Part shown: positions 15,659 to 25,212 of the stretch, piece after piece
Layout: each line of letters opens with the position of its first letter
How positions within the stretch are numbered: position 1 is the first letter of the stretch
Assembly: GCA_963830455.1 (NCBI GenBank)
Contig: CAWHMT010000004.1
Span: forward strand, 496,001 to 560,000
DNA from: 20CM-2-65-7 sp963830455
Lineage (GTDB): Bacteria; Gemmatimonadota; Gemmatimonadetes; Gemmatimonadales; GWC2-71-9
Length of the DNA: 64,000 bases
Reading direction: 5' to 3'
Program-made: the position numbers and the translations under genes
The notes under the pieces: generated by a model
The model's database searches: none
Seen by the model: only the letters and a program-made list of their open reading frames with translations
What the model was told of the DNA's origin: nothing

Positions 15659-16069
15659 ATGTTGAGTCACAGACAGCGTTACGTCGTGGGCGTCGCAGCA
15701 CTCGCCGTTGTTGCGGTCGCACTCGCGTGCGGCAACAGCACGGGTCCGCTCGCGCCGTTCGAGCCGCAGATCAACAATGCGCCCGACAACTTCCAGTTGC
15801 AGGCCACGGGCGTGACGAACGCGACGTGGACATACACCTACACATGGACGAACACGGGTGATAGCGCGACCGTGAACCACTCGACGACCACCACCGGTGG
15901 CTCCGCCACGATCACGATTCTCAACAAGAACGGCGCGCAGCTCTACTCGCAGCCGCTCAAGGCGAGTGGGACCGAAGGGATGACCAAGGGGCTCGCGGGT
16001 CTCTGGACCATCAGAGTAGTGTTCACCAATTACAGCGGCACGGTGAATTTCCGCGTGCAGAAGGCGTAA
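15659..16069 (+). CDS. Predicted lipoprotein
   Basis: 136 residues. A signal peptide (YVVGVAALAVVAVALACGNS) ends in a lipobox L-A-C, followed by GNSTGP, a post-lipobox sequence I associate with Gemmatimonadota lipoproteins. The mature part is Thr/Asn-rich, strand-forming and has no Cys: VTNATWTYTYTWTNTGDSA, GGSATITILNKNGAQL, LWTIRVVFTNYSGTVNFRVQ. It looks like a single beta-sandwich domain. Function unknown. ATG 15659 was chosen because it opens the signal peptide. Confidence 0.75.
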   Translation: MLSHRQRYVVGVAALAVVAVALACGNSTGPLAPFEPQINNAPDNFQLQATGVTNATWTYTYTWTNTGDSATVNHSTTTTGGSATITILNKNGAQLYSQPLKASGTEGMTKGLAGLWTIRVVFTNYSGTVNFRVQKA

Positions 16070-16080
16070 TCGCCTCAGTC

Positions 16081-16105
16081 TGAAGGGATCTTCAGCGGTT
16101 CTTCA
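16081..16105 (+). promoter_or_regulatory. TTCA-type operator of the metal-efflux operon
   Basis: TGAAG-GGAT-CTTCA-GCGGTT-CTTCA: an inverted half-site plus two direct half-sites 11 bp apart. The first two halves form a perfect hairpin (CTGAAG/CTTCAG at 16080-16095), which could also act in termination after the lipoprotein gene. A good -10 (TAGAAT, 16130-16135) follows 24 bases later. The next ATG is at 16142, so the transcript may be leaderless. Confidence 0.6.
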
Positions 16106-16141
16106 GAGCAGCGCCGCGGATGGAGTGCATAGAATGGACAT

Positions 16142-16470
16142 ATGACGATTTTTCGGCGCGTGCTGGCGAGTCTGACGCTTGGGGCGTTGGCGCTGACGTG
16201 GGCGCCACCCCCGGGCTGTCCAGTCACCCCCTCGAGGGGCGGCGGCGCGCAGCCATCGGCGCCGCGATGGCCGACGCCGCTTGCGACCATACCGCAGCCG
16301 GTCCTTGTATGGGCGCGCTCGGGTGCGTAACCGTAGCGCCCGCGATCGCCAATGTACCGACAACGCTCGTCGTTCCCGCTGACTTGATTACGTTCGCCAT
16401 CCGTCCGGCTCCGCAGTTCGGAGATCTGTTCCGGACGGGCCCGCCGACGCCCCCTCCCAACCAGATCTGA
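16142..16470 (+). pseudogene. Small exported Cys-containing protein, frameshifted
   Basis: A signal peptide MTIFRRVLASLTLGALALTW is read from ATG 16142. About 60-120 bases later the coding pattern moves to another frame, which continues AAMADAACDHTAAGPCMGAL and ends ...GPPTPPPNQI at 16470. A missing base in or near the C5G3 run at 16208-16215 would join the two parts into a protein of about 109 residues. The mature part has Cys, His and Met residues like small periplasmic metal-binding partners of Cus systems, and it precedes cusC. Whether the frameshift is real or a sequence error cannot be decided here. Confidence 0.5.
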
Positions 16471-16565
16471 TCCTCGTCGCCTGAGGGCGACGCCCGCACT
16501 CTCCGGCACCTCGCCGGGGACGGCACTCGTGTCATCCGGCGTCGCGCCGGATACGGGAGGATCGG

Positions 16566-17816
16566 ATGAAGGTGCTTTCCATAGTAACAGCGCTGCTGGC
16601 CGTAGTCGCGAGCCGCGCCGTTACGCAGGGCGATACCCTCAGGGTGACCGAGGCGGTTCGCATCGCGCGCGAGTCGAACCCGATGCTGCACGCCGCGCGA
16701 GCCTCGGCCACCGCAGCTCGCGAGCGCGTCGGTCCCGCCGGTGCGCTGCCGGATCCCCAGCTGCAGCTCGGGCTCATGAATCGGATGGCTTCCGATTTCG
16801 GCTCGACGATGGATCCGATGACGATGAATCAGGTGCAGCTGATGCAGATGCTGCCCTGGCCCGGCAAGCTGGGCGGTGCGAAGGGCGCCGCACGTCACAG
16901 CGCCGCGGCCGCCGCTGCCGACGCAGACGAGCAGGACCGTATGCTCGCGGCCCAGGTCCGCATGGCGTACTACCAGACCGCGTTCGCCGACCGCGCGCTC
17001 GAGGTGATGGAACGCACACGAGGCCTGCTGCGAAACTTTCTCGACGTCAGCACGACGATGTACGCCGTCGGCTCGGCGGTTCAGCAGGACGTATTGCGCG
17101 CGCAAGTCGAGGTCGCGCGCATGGCCGAAGAGATCACCCGCATGTCTCAGGACCGCGTGGCCATGGCCGCCCGACTCAACGCGCTGCTGGGCCGGCCCGC
17201 AACGAGCCCCGTCTCCGCACTCGAACTTCCCGAAACAAGTGGCGCTGAGCTCTCGATCGTGGATTCACTGCTCGCCTGGGCGCTGCTCCAGCGTCCGGCG
17301 CTCACTGCCGGCGCCGAACGGGTCGCTGCGGCGGAAGCATCGCTGTCGGCCACACGACGCGAGCTGTACCCCGACTTCACGCTTGGCGTCGCGTACCAAC
17401 AGCGGCCGGAGTTTCCGGCGATGGTCAGTCTGATGGTCGGCATCAACCTGCCGATCTTCGCGGGCGGGAAGCAGCTCCCCATGCGCCGAGAAATGGCGGC
17501 GATGCGAGACATGGCCACAGCCGAGCTCACGAATCTGCAGAACGAGACGGTGGCGCGGATCATCGAAACGCGCGCGCGCGCCGTCCAGGATCAGAACCTG
17601 ATTCGGTTGTACGGTGCCAGCATCCTGCCGCAGGCGCGCGCCGCCGTACAGGCTGCCCTGTCGAGCTATCGCGTCGGCCGCGTCACCTTCATGACTCTCG
17701 TGGACAATCAAATGACCGTGAATCGCTACGAAGCCGAGACCTATCGGCTGCTGGCCGATTATCACCAGGCGGTCGGCGAGCTCGAAGCGCTGGTTGGCAG
17801 GGAGGTGCAGCCATGA
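16566..17816 (+). CDS. cusC: TolC-family outer-membrane efflux protein (CusC-like)
   Basis: 416 residues with a signal peptide (MKVLSIVTALLAVVASRAV). It shows the two repeated TolC halves: LRVTEAVRIARESNPML with ARASATAARERVGPAGALPDPQL in the first, and QRPALTAGAERVAAAEASLSATRRELYPDFTLG with the strand-helix pair in the second. The trimer forms the outer-membrane exit duct of a tripartite pump. Met-rich stretches (GLMNRMASDFGSTMDPMTMN) occur near the N-terminus. GGGAGGATCGG precedes ATG. The stop overlaps the adaptor gene by 4 bases. Confidence 0.93.
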   Translation: MKVLSIVTALLAVVASRAVTQGDTLRVTEAVRIARESNPMLHAARASATAARERVGPAGALPDPQLQLGLMNRMASDFGSTMDPMTMNQVQLMQMLPWPGKLGGAKGAARHSAAAAAADADEQDRMLAAQVRMAYYQTAFADRALEVMERTRGLLRNFLDVSTTMYAVGSAVQQDVLRAQVEVARMAEEITRMSQDRVAMAARLNALLGRPATSPVSALELPETSGAELSIVDSLLAWALLQRPALTAGAERVAAAEASLSATRRELYPDFTLGVAYQQRPEFPAMVSLMVGINLPIFAGGKQLPMRREMAAMRDMATAELTNLQNETVARIIETRARAVQDQNLIRLYGASILPQARAAVQAALSSYRVGRVTFMTLVDNQMTVNRYEAETYRLLADYHQAVGELEALVGREVQP

Positions 17817-19006
17817 ACCGCACGCTCGCGATCCTGATCGCCGGGGTGTTCGTCGTGGGCGCCTGCCGGAACAAGCCCAAGCCCGCGGTTGGAGAGATGA
17901 GTGCCGAAGAGCACGCCCGCGTGCAGGCTGGTGCCCCTGCCACGAGCGACAGCGCTGCCGGGCAGCGTACGGTTGTGCACCTCAGCGCCGAGCAGGCGCG
18001 TGCCATCGGTGTCGCATTCACCATCGTGGGGCGGGGACCACTGGTTCGCACGGTGCGGACCGTGGGCCAGGTCGTCCCAGCGGAATCCAACCTCTCGGAG
18101 ATCACGGCGAAGATCGATGGCTTCGTCGAGCAGTTGTTCGTGAATGCGACGGGCACGTCGGTCCGACGCGGGCAACCGCTGTTGACGCTCTATAGTCCGA
18201 TGCTGGTTGCGGCGCAGGAGGAGCTCCTCACAGCCAGTCGCATGGCCGCCGGCATCGATACGAGCAACGCGGAAACGTGGCGCAACGGACAGGTACTGCT
18301 GGATGCCGCGCGCCGCCGACTCGCGTACTGGGATATCTCCCCCGAGCAAATCGACCGGCTCGAACGCAGCGGTGAGGTGACCAAGACGCTCACGCTCAAC
18401 GCGCCGCTCGACGGCATCGTGCTGGAGAAGATGGTGGTCGCTGGGCAGTCGGTGGTGGCGGGGATGAAGCTCTACCGGATTGCGGACCTGCGGACCGTCT
18501 GGATCGAAGGGTCGGTGTTCGAGCAGGACATGACGCTGGTCCCGGTGGGCGCGCCCGTGCGCGCGGAGCTCGCCGCGTATCCGGGACAATCGTTCACCGG
18601 GAGAGTGAGCTTCGTGTGGCCCACCGTGGACGAACAAAGCCGCACGGTCCGGGTGCGCGTCGCCTTCCCCAATTCCGGCGGGCGGCTGAAGCCCGGCATG
18701 TATGCGACGCTGTTCTTCGAGGCGCTGATCGGTCGCGATGTCCTGCAGGTTCCGACTGAAGCGGTCGTCCAGACCGGTGAGCGAAATCTGGTCTTCCTGG
18801 TTGGAGATGGTGGCGCGCTCGAGCCGCGTGAAATCGTGCTCGGTCCGCGCGCCGGCGGACTGTTCCAGGTGCTGAGCGGCCTCGCCGGCGGCGAACGGAT
18901 CGTGGCCTCGGCCAACTTCCTGGTGGACGCCGAGTCGCGGCTTGGAACGGGCGCTCAGGCCGCCATGCCTGGAATGGACATGAACACGGAGAACAAGCGC
19001 CCATGA
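17813..19006 (+). CDS. cusB: RND periplasmic adaptor (CusB-like) lipoprotein
   Basis: 397 residues. N-terminal lipobox VVGACRNKPKP predicts a lipid anchor. Adaptor features follow: a barrel-sandwich half GFVEQLFVNATGTSVRRGQPLLTLYSP, a helical hairpin about residues 130-190, the second lipoyl half (NAPLDGIVLEKMVVAGQSV), a beta-barrel RTVWIEGSVFEQDM and the membrane-proximal domain with VQTGERNLVFLV. The end is Met-rich (MPGMDMN). It joins the inner-membrane pump to the TolC duct and may hand over Cu(I)/Ag(I). ATGA overlaps at both ends place it in a cusCBA operon. Confidence 0.93.
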   Translation: MNRTLAILIAGVFVVGACRNKPKPAVGEMSAEEHARVQAGAPATSDSAAGQRTVVHLSAEQARAIGVAFTIVGRGPLVRTVRTVGQVVPAESNLSEITAKIDGFVEQLFVNATGTSVRRGQPLLTLYSPMLVAAQEELLTASRMAAGIDTSNAETWRNGQVLLDAARRRLAYWDISPEQIDRLERSGEVTKTLTLNAPLDGIVLEKMVVAGQSVVAGMKLYRIADLRTVWIEGSVFEQDMTLVPVGAPVRAELAAYPGQSFTGRVSFVWPTVDEQSRTVRVRVAFPNSGGRLKPGMYATLFFEALIGRDVLQVPTEAVVQTGERNLVFLVGDGGALEPREIVLGPRAGGLFQVLSGLAGGERIVASANFLVDAESRLGTGAQAAMPGMDMNTENKRP

Positions 19007-22000
19007 TTGCCACCATCATCGCGCTGTCGCTGAGAAACAGATTCCTCATCGGGCTCGCGACCTTGAGTACTCGTCGCCGCCGGAATCTGGGCGATGCACG
19101 ACGACGCCGATCGACGCGCTGCCCGATCTCTCGGACGTGCAGGTCGTGATCCAGACGGAGTTTTCGGAGCAGGCGCCGCAGATCGTCGAGGATCAGGTCA
19201 CCTATCCGATCGCGTCCGAAATGCTCAAGGTGCCCGGCTCGCGCGTCGTGCGCGGGTATCTCCTTCTTCGGCCTGTCGCTCGTGTACGTGTTGTTCGAGG
19301 ACGGGACCGACCTGTACTGGGCGCGGCTCGCGCGTGCTCGAGTACATGAACGGGTTGCGGCAGCGCCTTCCCAAGCGGCGTCGAGCCCACCCTCGGCCCC
19401 GACGCCACCGGGGTCGGCTGGGTGTTCGAGTACGTGCTTGCAGAGCGATTCGCTCAACCTCGCGCAGCTGCGGAGCGCTGCAGGACTGGTACGTCCGCTA
19501 TCAGCTCACCGCGGTCCCCGGTGTGTCCGGAGGTCGCGAGCCTGGGCGGCTACGTCAAGCAGTACCAGGTCGAGGTCGATCCCGAAAAGCTGCGCGCGTT
19601 CCGGATTCCGGTGATGCGCGTGGTGGAAGCCATCGGCAGTCACAATGCCGACATGGGCGCGCGCGTCATCGAGATGGGCGGCCGCGAGTACATGATCCGT
19701 GGCCTCGGCTATCTCCGGTCGACGTCCGACATCGAGGACGTGGCGGTCGGCAGCCTCGATGGACGGGACGCCCATCCGGGTGGGGGATGTCGCCACGGTG
19801 CAGGTGGGCCCGGCGGCGCGCCGCGGCGCGGCCGACCTGAACGGCAAGAGCGAGGCGGTTGCCGGCATCGTGATCATGCGGTTCGGCAGCGACGCCCTGA
19901 AGACCATCGAGGCGATCAAGGCGCGGATCGTTGAGATCGAGCGCACGCTGCCCGGCGGGGGTCCGGCTCGTGCCGGTATACGACCGCTCCGATCTGATTC
20001 ACCGCGCGATCAAGACATCTCAACCGCACGCTGATCGAGGAATCGATCATCGTCGCGCTCGTCTCGATCCTCTTCCTGCTGCACTTCCGCTCGGCCCTGG
20101 TCGCGATCGTCACGCTGCCGCTCGGCATTCTGATTTCGTTTCTCGTGATGCGCGGATTGGGCGTCGGCGCGAACATCATGAGCCTGGGGGGAATCGCGAT
20201 CGCGATGGGCGCGATGGTGGACGCGGCGATCGTGATGATCGAGAACATGCATAAGCATCTCGAGACGCGAGGGAACAGCTGACAGGTGGGAAATCGTGAC
20301 GAGATGCCGCGATCCAGGTCGGGACCGCCGCTCTTCTTCTCGCTGTTCATCATCGTCGTCTCGTTCCTGCCGGTGTTCTCGCTCGAGCAGCAGGAAGGAC
20401 GGCTGTTCAAGCCGCTGGCGTTTACCAAGACGTTCGCGATGGCGGGCGCGGCACTGCTCTCGATCACGCTCGTCCCGGTGCTGATGGGCTACCTCGTGCG
20501 CGGGCGCATCCGGCCGCAGGAAGCGAATCCCGTGAACCGCTGGCTATGCGGATCTACCGGCCCGTAATCGCCTGGGCGCTGCGGTGTCCGTGGCAGGTCG
20601 TGGCGGGTGCCGCAGTGGTGCTCGTGGCAACGGTGCTGCCCTGGAGCCGCCTCGGCAGCGAGTTCATGCCGCCGCTCGACGAAGGATCGTTGCTGTTCAT
20701 GCCGACGACCGTGCCGGGCGTTTCGATCGGCCAGGCCCGCGAGATCATGCGCTACCAGGACAGCGTGCTCGCGTCCTTTCCCGAGGTCGCAACGGTATTC
20801 GGCAAGGCGGGGCGCGCGAACACAGCGACGGACCCCGCACCGTTGGACATGTACGAGACCACGGTCACGTTGAAGCCGCACGAGCAGTGGCGCGCCGGCA
20901 TGACCACCGAACGGCTGGTGAGTGAGATGGACCGCGCCGTCCGCCTTCCCGGCGTGACCAACGCCTGGACGATGCCGATCAAGAACCGCATCGACATGCT
21001 CGCGACCGGCGTGCGCACGCCGTTGGGAGTGAAGGTCTACGGCGCGAATCTGGACACGTTGCAGCGGCTGGGCGAGCGCGTGGAGCGTATCCTTCAAGGC
21101 GTGCGCGGCACGCGCAACGTCTTCGCCGAGCGCAACGTCTCGGGCTACTATGTGGACGTGCAGATCGACCGCGCGCAGGCCGCGCGGTACGGACTCAACG
21201 CCGGTGACCTGCACGACGTTGTCATGGCGACGGCGGGTGGCATGACGGCGGCGATCACCGTGGAGGGACGCGAGCGCTACGAGGTCAACGTGCGCTACCC
21301 ACGCGAGCTGCGGGACGATTTGCAGAAGCTGCGCGACATCGTGGTGCCCACGATGTCGGGCGTGCAGATCCCGCTCGGCCAGGTCGCGCAGGTCAGCGTG
21401 GTGCAGGGGCCCATGGCGGTGAAAACGGACGATGCGCTCCCGGTGACGACGGTCTACGTCGACATCGAGGGGCGGGACATCGGCGGCTACGTGCGCGATG
21501 CGCAGCGCGCGGTGGCAGCCCAACTGACCCTCCCGTCCGGGTACAGTCTCACCTGGAGCGGGCAGTTCGAGTCCATGGAGCGCATCCGGGAAAAACTGAA
21601 GCTCGTGGTGCCGCTCACACTGGCGATCATCTTCCTGCTCCTCTATCTCAACTTCAGGAGAATCGGGGAGACGTTGATCGTGATGGTTTCCCTGCCGTTT
21701 GCGCTGGTGGGCGGCATCTGGTCGATCTGGGCGCTGGGGTACAATACGAGCGTGGCGGTGTGGGTCGGGTTCATCGCGCTCGCGGGTGTCGCGGCGGAGA
21801 CGGGCGTGGTGATGCTCGTCTATCTCGATGAGGCATGGAAGGAGATGCCGAACAATCTCGTGGGCGCGATCGAAGCGGGGGCGGTGGGACGGCTGCGGCC
21901 CAAGATGATGACTGTGGTGGCGATCATGGCGGGGCTAGCACCGATCCTCTGGAGCACCGGCACGGGGGCGGACGTCATGAAGCGCATCGCCGCGCCGATG

Positions 22001-22108
22001 ATTGGGGGGATGGTCACGTCCACGATCCTCACGCTCGTGGTGATCCCGGCGATCTATTACCTGTGGCGGATTCGGGAAATCCGCCGTGCGAGCCGGGGAT
22101 CGCAATGA
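19003..22108 (+). pseudogene. cusA: Heavy-metal RND pump CusA, reading frame broken by 15 one-base indels
   Basis: Translation in shifting frames gives a complete CusA-type pump of about 1030 residues: MIATIIALSLRNRFLIG, DALPDLSDVQVVIQTEF, DGTDLYWAR, GPDATGVGWVFEYVL, PLFFSLFIIVVSFLPVFSLE, then an intact frame from 20546 to the end. Cus metal-site Met residues appear (NRIDML, GGM in the porter domain). Fourteen extra single bases (about 19066, 19103, 19260, 19327, 19373, 19440, 19477, 19528, 19758, 19960, 20018, 20268, 20302, 20321) and one missing base (about 20545) are needed. Codon use in each segment stays coding-like and the last 1.5 kb has none, so a poorly polished assembly patch is more likely than decay. 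Start ATG overlaps the cusB stop. Confidence 0.85.
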
Positions 22109-22803
22109 GTCCACACGGGCATAACGAACGGCACTACTCCGAGCGCATCGGCTGGTTGCGGGCCGCGGTCCTCGGCGCAAATGATGGCATCGTGTCCACG
22201 GCCAGTCTGCTCGTCGGTGTCGCGGCAGCGCAGGCATCGCGCAGCGGTGTGCTTGTGGCGGGCATCGCGGGACTCGTGGCCGGTGCGATGTCGATGGCTG
22301 CGGGCGAGTACGTATCCGTCAGCTCCCAAGCCGATACGGAGCAGGCCGACCTCGTGCGGGAGCGTGCGGAGTTGCACGCGTCTCCGGCGCGCGAGCTCGA
22401 AGAGCTGCGACGGATCTATGTAGAGCGCGGCCTCGATGCCGAGCTCGCCGGGCGGGTCGCGGAGCAGTTGACGGCGCGGGATGCTCTGGCGGCGCACGCG
22501 CGCGACGAGCTGGGACTCTCCGTGGTCCACTCCGCGAGGCCCGTGCAGGCGGCCCTCGCGTCGGCGGCGACATTCGCGGTGGGCGCCGCGTTACCACTCA
22601 TTCTTGCCACCGTCGTTCCCGCCCCGCGGATCATCCTCTTCGTCCCTGCGGGCTCGCTCGTCTTCCTGGCAGCGCTCGGCGGGCTCTCGGCACACGCGGG
22701 GGGTGCGCGCAGAGGACGCGCGGTGCTGCGCGTGACGTTCTGGGGCGCTTTCGCCATGGCGTTGACTGCGGCGATCGGACGGCTGTTCGGTGCAGTGGTC
22801 TAG
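22105..22803 (+). CDS. VIT1/CCC1-family iron/manganese transporter
   Basis: 232 residues. The family start is clear: GWLRAAVLGANDGIVSTASLLVGVAAA, followed by GLVAGAMSMAAGEYVSVSSQADTEQADL, the conserved helix 1-2 region. A cytosolic helical segment (RERAELHASPARELEELRRIYVERG) carries Glu residues as in metal-binding domains of VIT1. Three C-terminal membrane helices follow. These proteins move Fe(II) or Mn(II) out of the cytoplasm into vacuoles or across membranes. An ATGA overlap with cusA puts it in the metal-efflux operon. Confidence 0.92.
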   Translation: MSPHGHNERHYSERIGWLRAAVLGANDGIVSTASLLVGVAAAQASRSGVLVAGIAGLVAGAMSMAAGEYVSVSSQADTEQADLVRERAELHASPARELEELRRIYVERGLDAELAGRVAEQLTARDALAAHARDELGLSVVHSARPVQAALASAATFAVGAALPLILATVVPAPRIILFVPAGSLVFLAALGGLSAHAGGARRGRAVLRVTFWGAFAMALTAAIGRLFGAVV

Positions 22804-22811
22804 GGCGACGC

Positions 22812-22833
22812 GCCGCGCTAGCAGATGCGCGGC
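22812..22833. terminator. Convergent stem-loop between transporter and hypE
   Basis: Perfect 7-bp inverted repeat GCCGCGC (22812-22818) / GCGCGGC (22827-22833) with an 8-base loop, overlapping the end of hypE and 9 bases beyond the VIT-type gene stop. No T tract is seen, so it may act mainly as a transcript-end stabiliser. Confidence 0.35.
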
Positions 22834-23858
22834 AGCTGATCTCCAGGAAGCATGTCGACGACGCGCGTGCCTCCGATGCCCGTGCTGAGCACGACCATCC
22901 CAGGATGCTCGCGCACGCAGCGCCCAATCCGCGTCGCCGCACGGCCGAGCGGATGGCTGCGCAGCGCATGCACTGCCTCATCCGCCTGCGCGTCTGGCAC
23001 GAACGCCACCAGCAATCCCTCGTTCGCGACGTAGAGCGGATCGAACCCCAACATCTCGCACGCCGCGGCGACTGGGCCGGGAATAGGCAGGAGGTGCTCC
23101 TCGAGCACGATGCCGATTCCTGCCGCAGCAGCGATCTCGTTGAGCGTGCTCGCCACGCCTCCACGCGTCGGATCCCGAAGGGTGTGCACGGCGTCGCCTA
23201 CTCGCTCGCGTAGCGCGTTGACCAACGGGGTCAATGCCGCGCTGTCGCTCGTTACTTCGGCCTCGAACGCCAGGCCTTCACGGGCGGTCATGATGGCGAT
23301 GCCATGGCGACCGATGGGTCCGCTGACGATCACCGCATCACCGGGCTGGGCGCGCGCCGGGGCTGGGGAGAAGTCGGCCGGTCGTAGCCCGATGCCCGTG
23401 GTATTGATGAAAATGCCGTCGGCTTTGCCGCGCTCGACCACCTTCGTGTCGCCCGCCACAAGTAAGACTCGTGCCTCGCGCGCGGCATCGGCCATGCTCT
23501 GCACCACGCGATCGAGCACATCGAATGACAGTCCTTCCTCCAACACGAACCCGGCGGATAGCCAGCAGGGTTGGGCGCCCATCATGGCGAGATCGTTCAC
23601 CGTACCGTGCACCGCCAGGGACCCGATATTGCCGCCCGGAAACTCGAGCGGCTGCACGACGAACGTATCGGTCGAAATCGCGAGCGATTGCCCCGCGACG
23701 TCCACGATCGCCGCGTCGCCGAGCTGGCCGAGGATCTCGTTGCGAAACAGCGGCAGAAAGCGCTCGCGCACGAGTGCCGCGCTCATCTTGCCGCCCGAGC
23801 CATGGCCGAGCTGTACCCGTTCCGTCGTTGCGATCGGGATCGGACAGGTCGTGGTCAT
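22818..23858 (-). CDS. hypE: Hydrogenase maturation protein HypE
   Basis: 346 residues, normal for HypE, which dehydrates the carbamoyl group on its C-terminal Cys to a cyanide ligand for the NiFe site, using ATP. Visible: VQLGHGSGGKMSAALV, STDTFVVQPLEFPGGNIG, the purM-like LRDPTRGGVASTLNEIA and the C-terminal motif PRIC carrying the essential Cys. ATG at 23858 overlaps the hypD stop by 4 bases. It is the last gene of the 11-gene hydrogenase operon. Confidence 0.97.
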   Translation of the reverse strand: MTTTCPIPIATTERVQLGHGSGGKMSAALVRERFLPLFRNEILGQLGDAAIVDVAGQSLAISTDTFVVQPLEFPGGNIGSLAVHGTVNDLAMMGAQPCWLSAGFVLEEGLSFDVLDRVVQSMADAAREARVLLVAGDTKVVERGKADGIFINTTGIGLRPADFSPAPARAQPGDAVIVSGPIGRHGIAIMTAREGLAFEAEVTSDSAALTPLVNALRERVGDAVHTLRDPTRGGVASTLNEIAAAAGIGIVLEEHLLPIPGPVAAACEMLGFDPLYVANEGLLVAFVPDAQADEAVHALRSHPLGRAATRIGRCVREHPGMVVLSTGIGGTRVVDMLPGDQLPRIC

Positions 23859-24952
23859 ACGGCGCTCCGAAACCGGCCATAGTTGTAGTACGCGGCGCAG
23901 GCTCCCTCTGAGGAGACCATCGGTGCGCCGAGGGGATGCTCGGGCGTACACATCGTCCCGAACGCGGGACAGTCGAACGGCTTCAGCACGCCGCGCAGCA
24001 CGTCTCCGGCGCGACAGATCTCCGGCTCGGCGGTGTGGATGCCTTCGAGGGCGAAGCGACGCTCGGCATCGAAGTCGGCGAACTCCGCGCGCACGCCGAG
24101 CCCGCTGCGCGGGATGGGTCCGATGCCGCGCCAGTTGCGGTCCACCAGCTCGAAGACGCGCGACACGAGATCCTGCGCCGGCTGGTTGCCGTCACGCCGC
24201 ACCGAGCGCACGTACTGATTCTCGACCTCATGCCGTCCCTCTTCGAGCTGGCGTACCGCGAGCAGCATCCCTTCGAGTATGTCGAGCGGCTCAAATCCCG
24301 TCACGACGATGGGCACCTTGTACTTCGCCGCGATGGGCTCGTACTCGGTCCACCCCATGATCGTGCAGACGTGACCGGCCGCGAGAAATCCCTGCACGCG
24401 GTTGTCGGGCGATTCGAGCAGCGCCACCATCGCCGGGGGCACGGTCACGTGCGAGACCAGCACGCTGAAGTTCTTGACCCCCAGCTCCTTCGCGCGCCAC
24501 ACCGCCATCGCATTGGCCGGCGCGGTTGTTTCGAACCCGACGGCAAAGAACACGACCTCTTTGTCGGGGTTCTTGCGGGCGAGCTCGAGCGCGTCGAGCG
24601 GCGAATAGACGATGCGCACCGTCCCACCGCGCGCCCGCACTTGCAGCAGGTCGCAGTCGCTGCCGGGTACGCGCAGCATGTCCCCGAACGACGCGAAGAT
24701 CACGTCGGGCCGCGACGCCAGCGCGAGCGCCTTGTCGATCTGCTCGAGCGGCGTCACGCAGACGGGACAGCCGGGACCATGTACCATCTCGACGGCGTCG
24801 TCGAGCAGCTCGTCGAGACCCTGTTTGACGATCGTGTGCGTCTGACCGCCGCAGACCTCCATGAGCACCCAGCGTCGCGTGGCGGCTCGCTTGATCTCGG
24901 CGACGAGCCCACGGGCGACCTTGGGGTCGCGATACTCGCTGAGGTATTTCAC
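23855..24952 (-). CDS. hypD: Hydrogenase maturation protein HypD
   Basis: 365 residues. HypD is the [4Fe-4S] scaffold on which the Fe(CN)2CO unit is assembled with HypC. Visible motifs: LMEVCGGQTHTIVKQGL, VHGPGCPVCVTPLEQI, and the C-terminal Cys cluster region with FGTMCTPEHPLGAPM and SSEGACAAYYNYGR. I chose GTG at 24952 (VKYLSEYRDP) because it overlaps the hypC stop as GTGA and matches the family N-terminus; a GTG 21 bases upstream is less likely. Confidence 0.97.
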   Translation of the reverse strand: MKYLSEYRDPKVARGLVAEIKRAATRRWVLMEVCGGQTHTIVKQGLDELLDDAVEMVHGPGCPVCVTPLEQIDKALALASRPDVIFASFGDMLRVPGSDCDLLQVRARGGTVRIVYSPLDALELARKNPDKEVVFFAVGFETTAPANAMAVWRAKELGVKNFSVLVSHVTVPPAMVALLESPDNRVQGFLAAGHVCTIMGWTEYEPIAAKYKVPIVVTGFEPLDILEGMLLAVRQLEEGRHEVENQYVRSVRRDGNQPAQDLVSRVFELVDRNWRGIGPIPRSGLGVRAEFADFDAERRFALEGIHTAEPEICRAGDVLRGVLKPFDCPAFGTMCTPEHPLGAPMVSSEGACAAYYNYGRFRSAV

Positions 24953-25212
24953 GGGGTGAGGTCCTGCATCCACTCCAGCTCGTCGAGCTGGCTCATCTCG
25001 CGCAGCACTTCGAACGTGCGCTTCGCTTCCTTCTCATCGACTTTCGAAATCGCAAAGCCCACGTGTACGATCGCGTAGTCGCCGGGCTTGATCTGATCCG
25101 CGACGTATGCCAGGCACACCTCACGACGCACGCCGCCGAAGTCCACAACCCCCATCGGGAGTCCCTGGGTGTCGTGCACCTCCACGATCCGGCCGGGAAT
25201 GCCGAGGCACAT
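24949..25212 (-). CDS. hypC: Hydrogenase maturation chaperone HypC
   Basis: 87 residues starting MCLGIPGRIVEV; the Cys right after the initiator Met is the one that binds the iron ligand complex with HypD. GVRREVCLAYVADQIKPGDYAIVHVGFAI is the conserved OB-fold body (two parts). The start ATG shares one base with the stop of the hemerythrin-like gene; the stop overlaps hypD by 4 bases. Confidence 0.97.
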   Translation of the reverse strand: MCLGIPGRIVEVHDTQGLPMGVVDFGGVRREVCLAYVADQIKPGDYAIVHVGFAISKVDEKEAKRTFEVLREMSQLDELEWMQDLTP

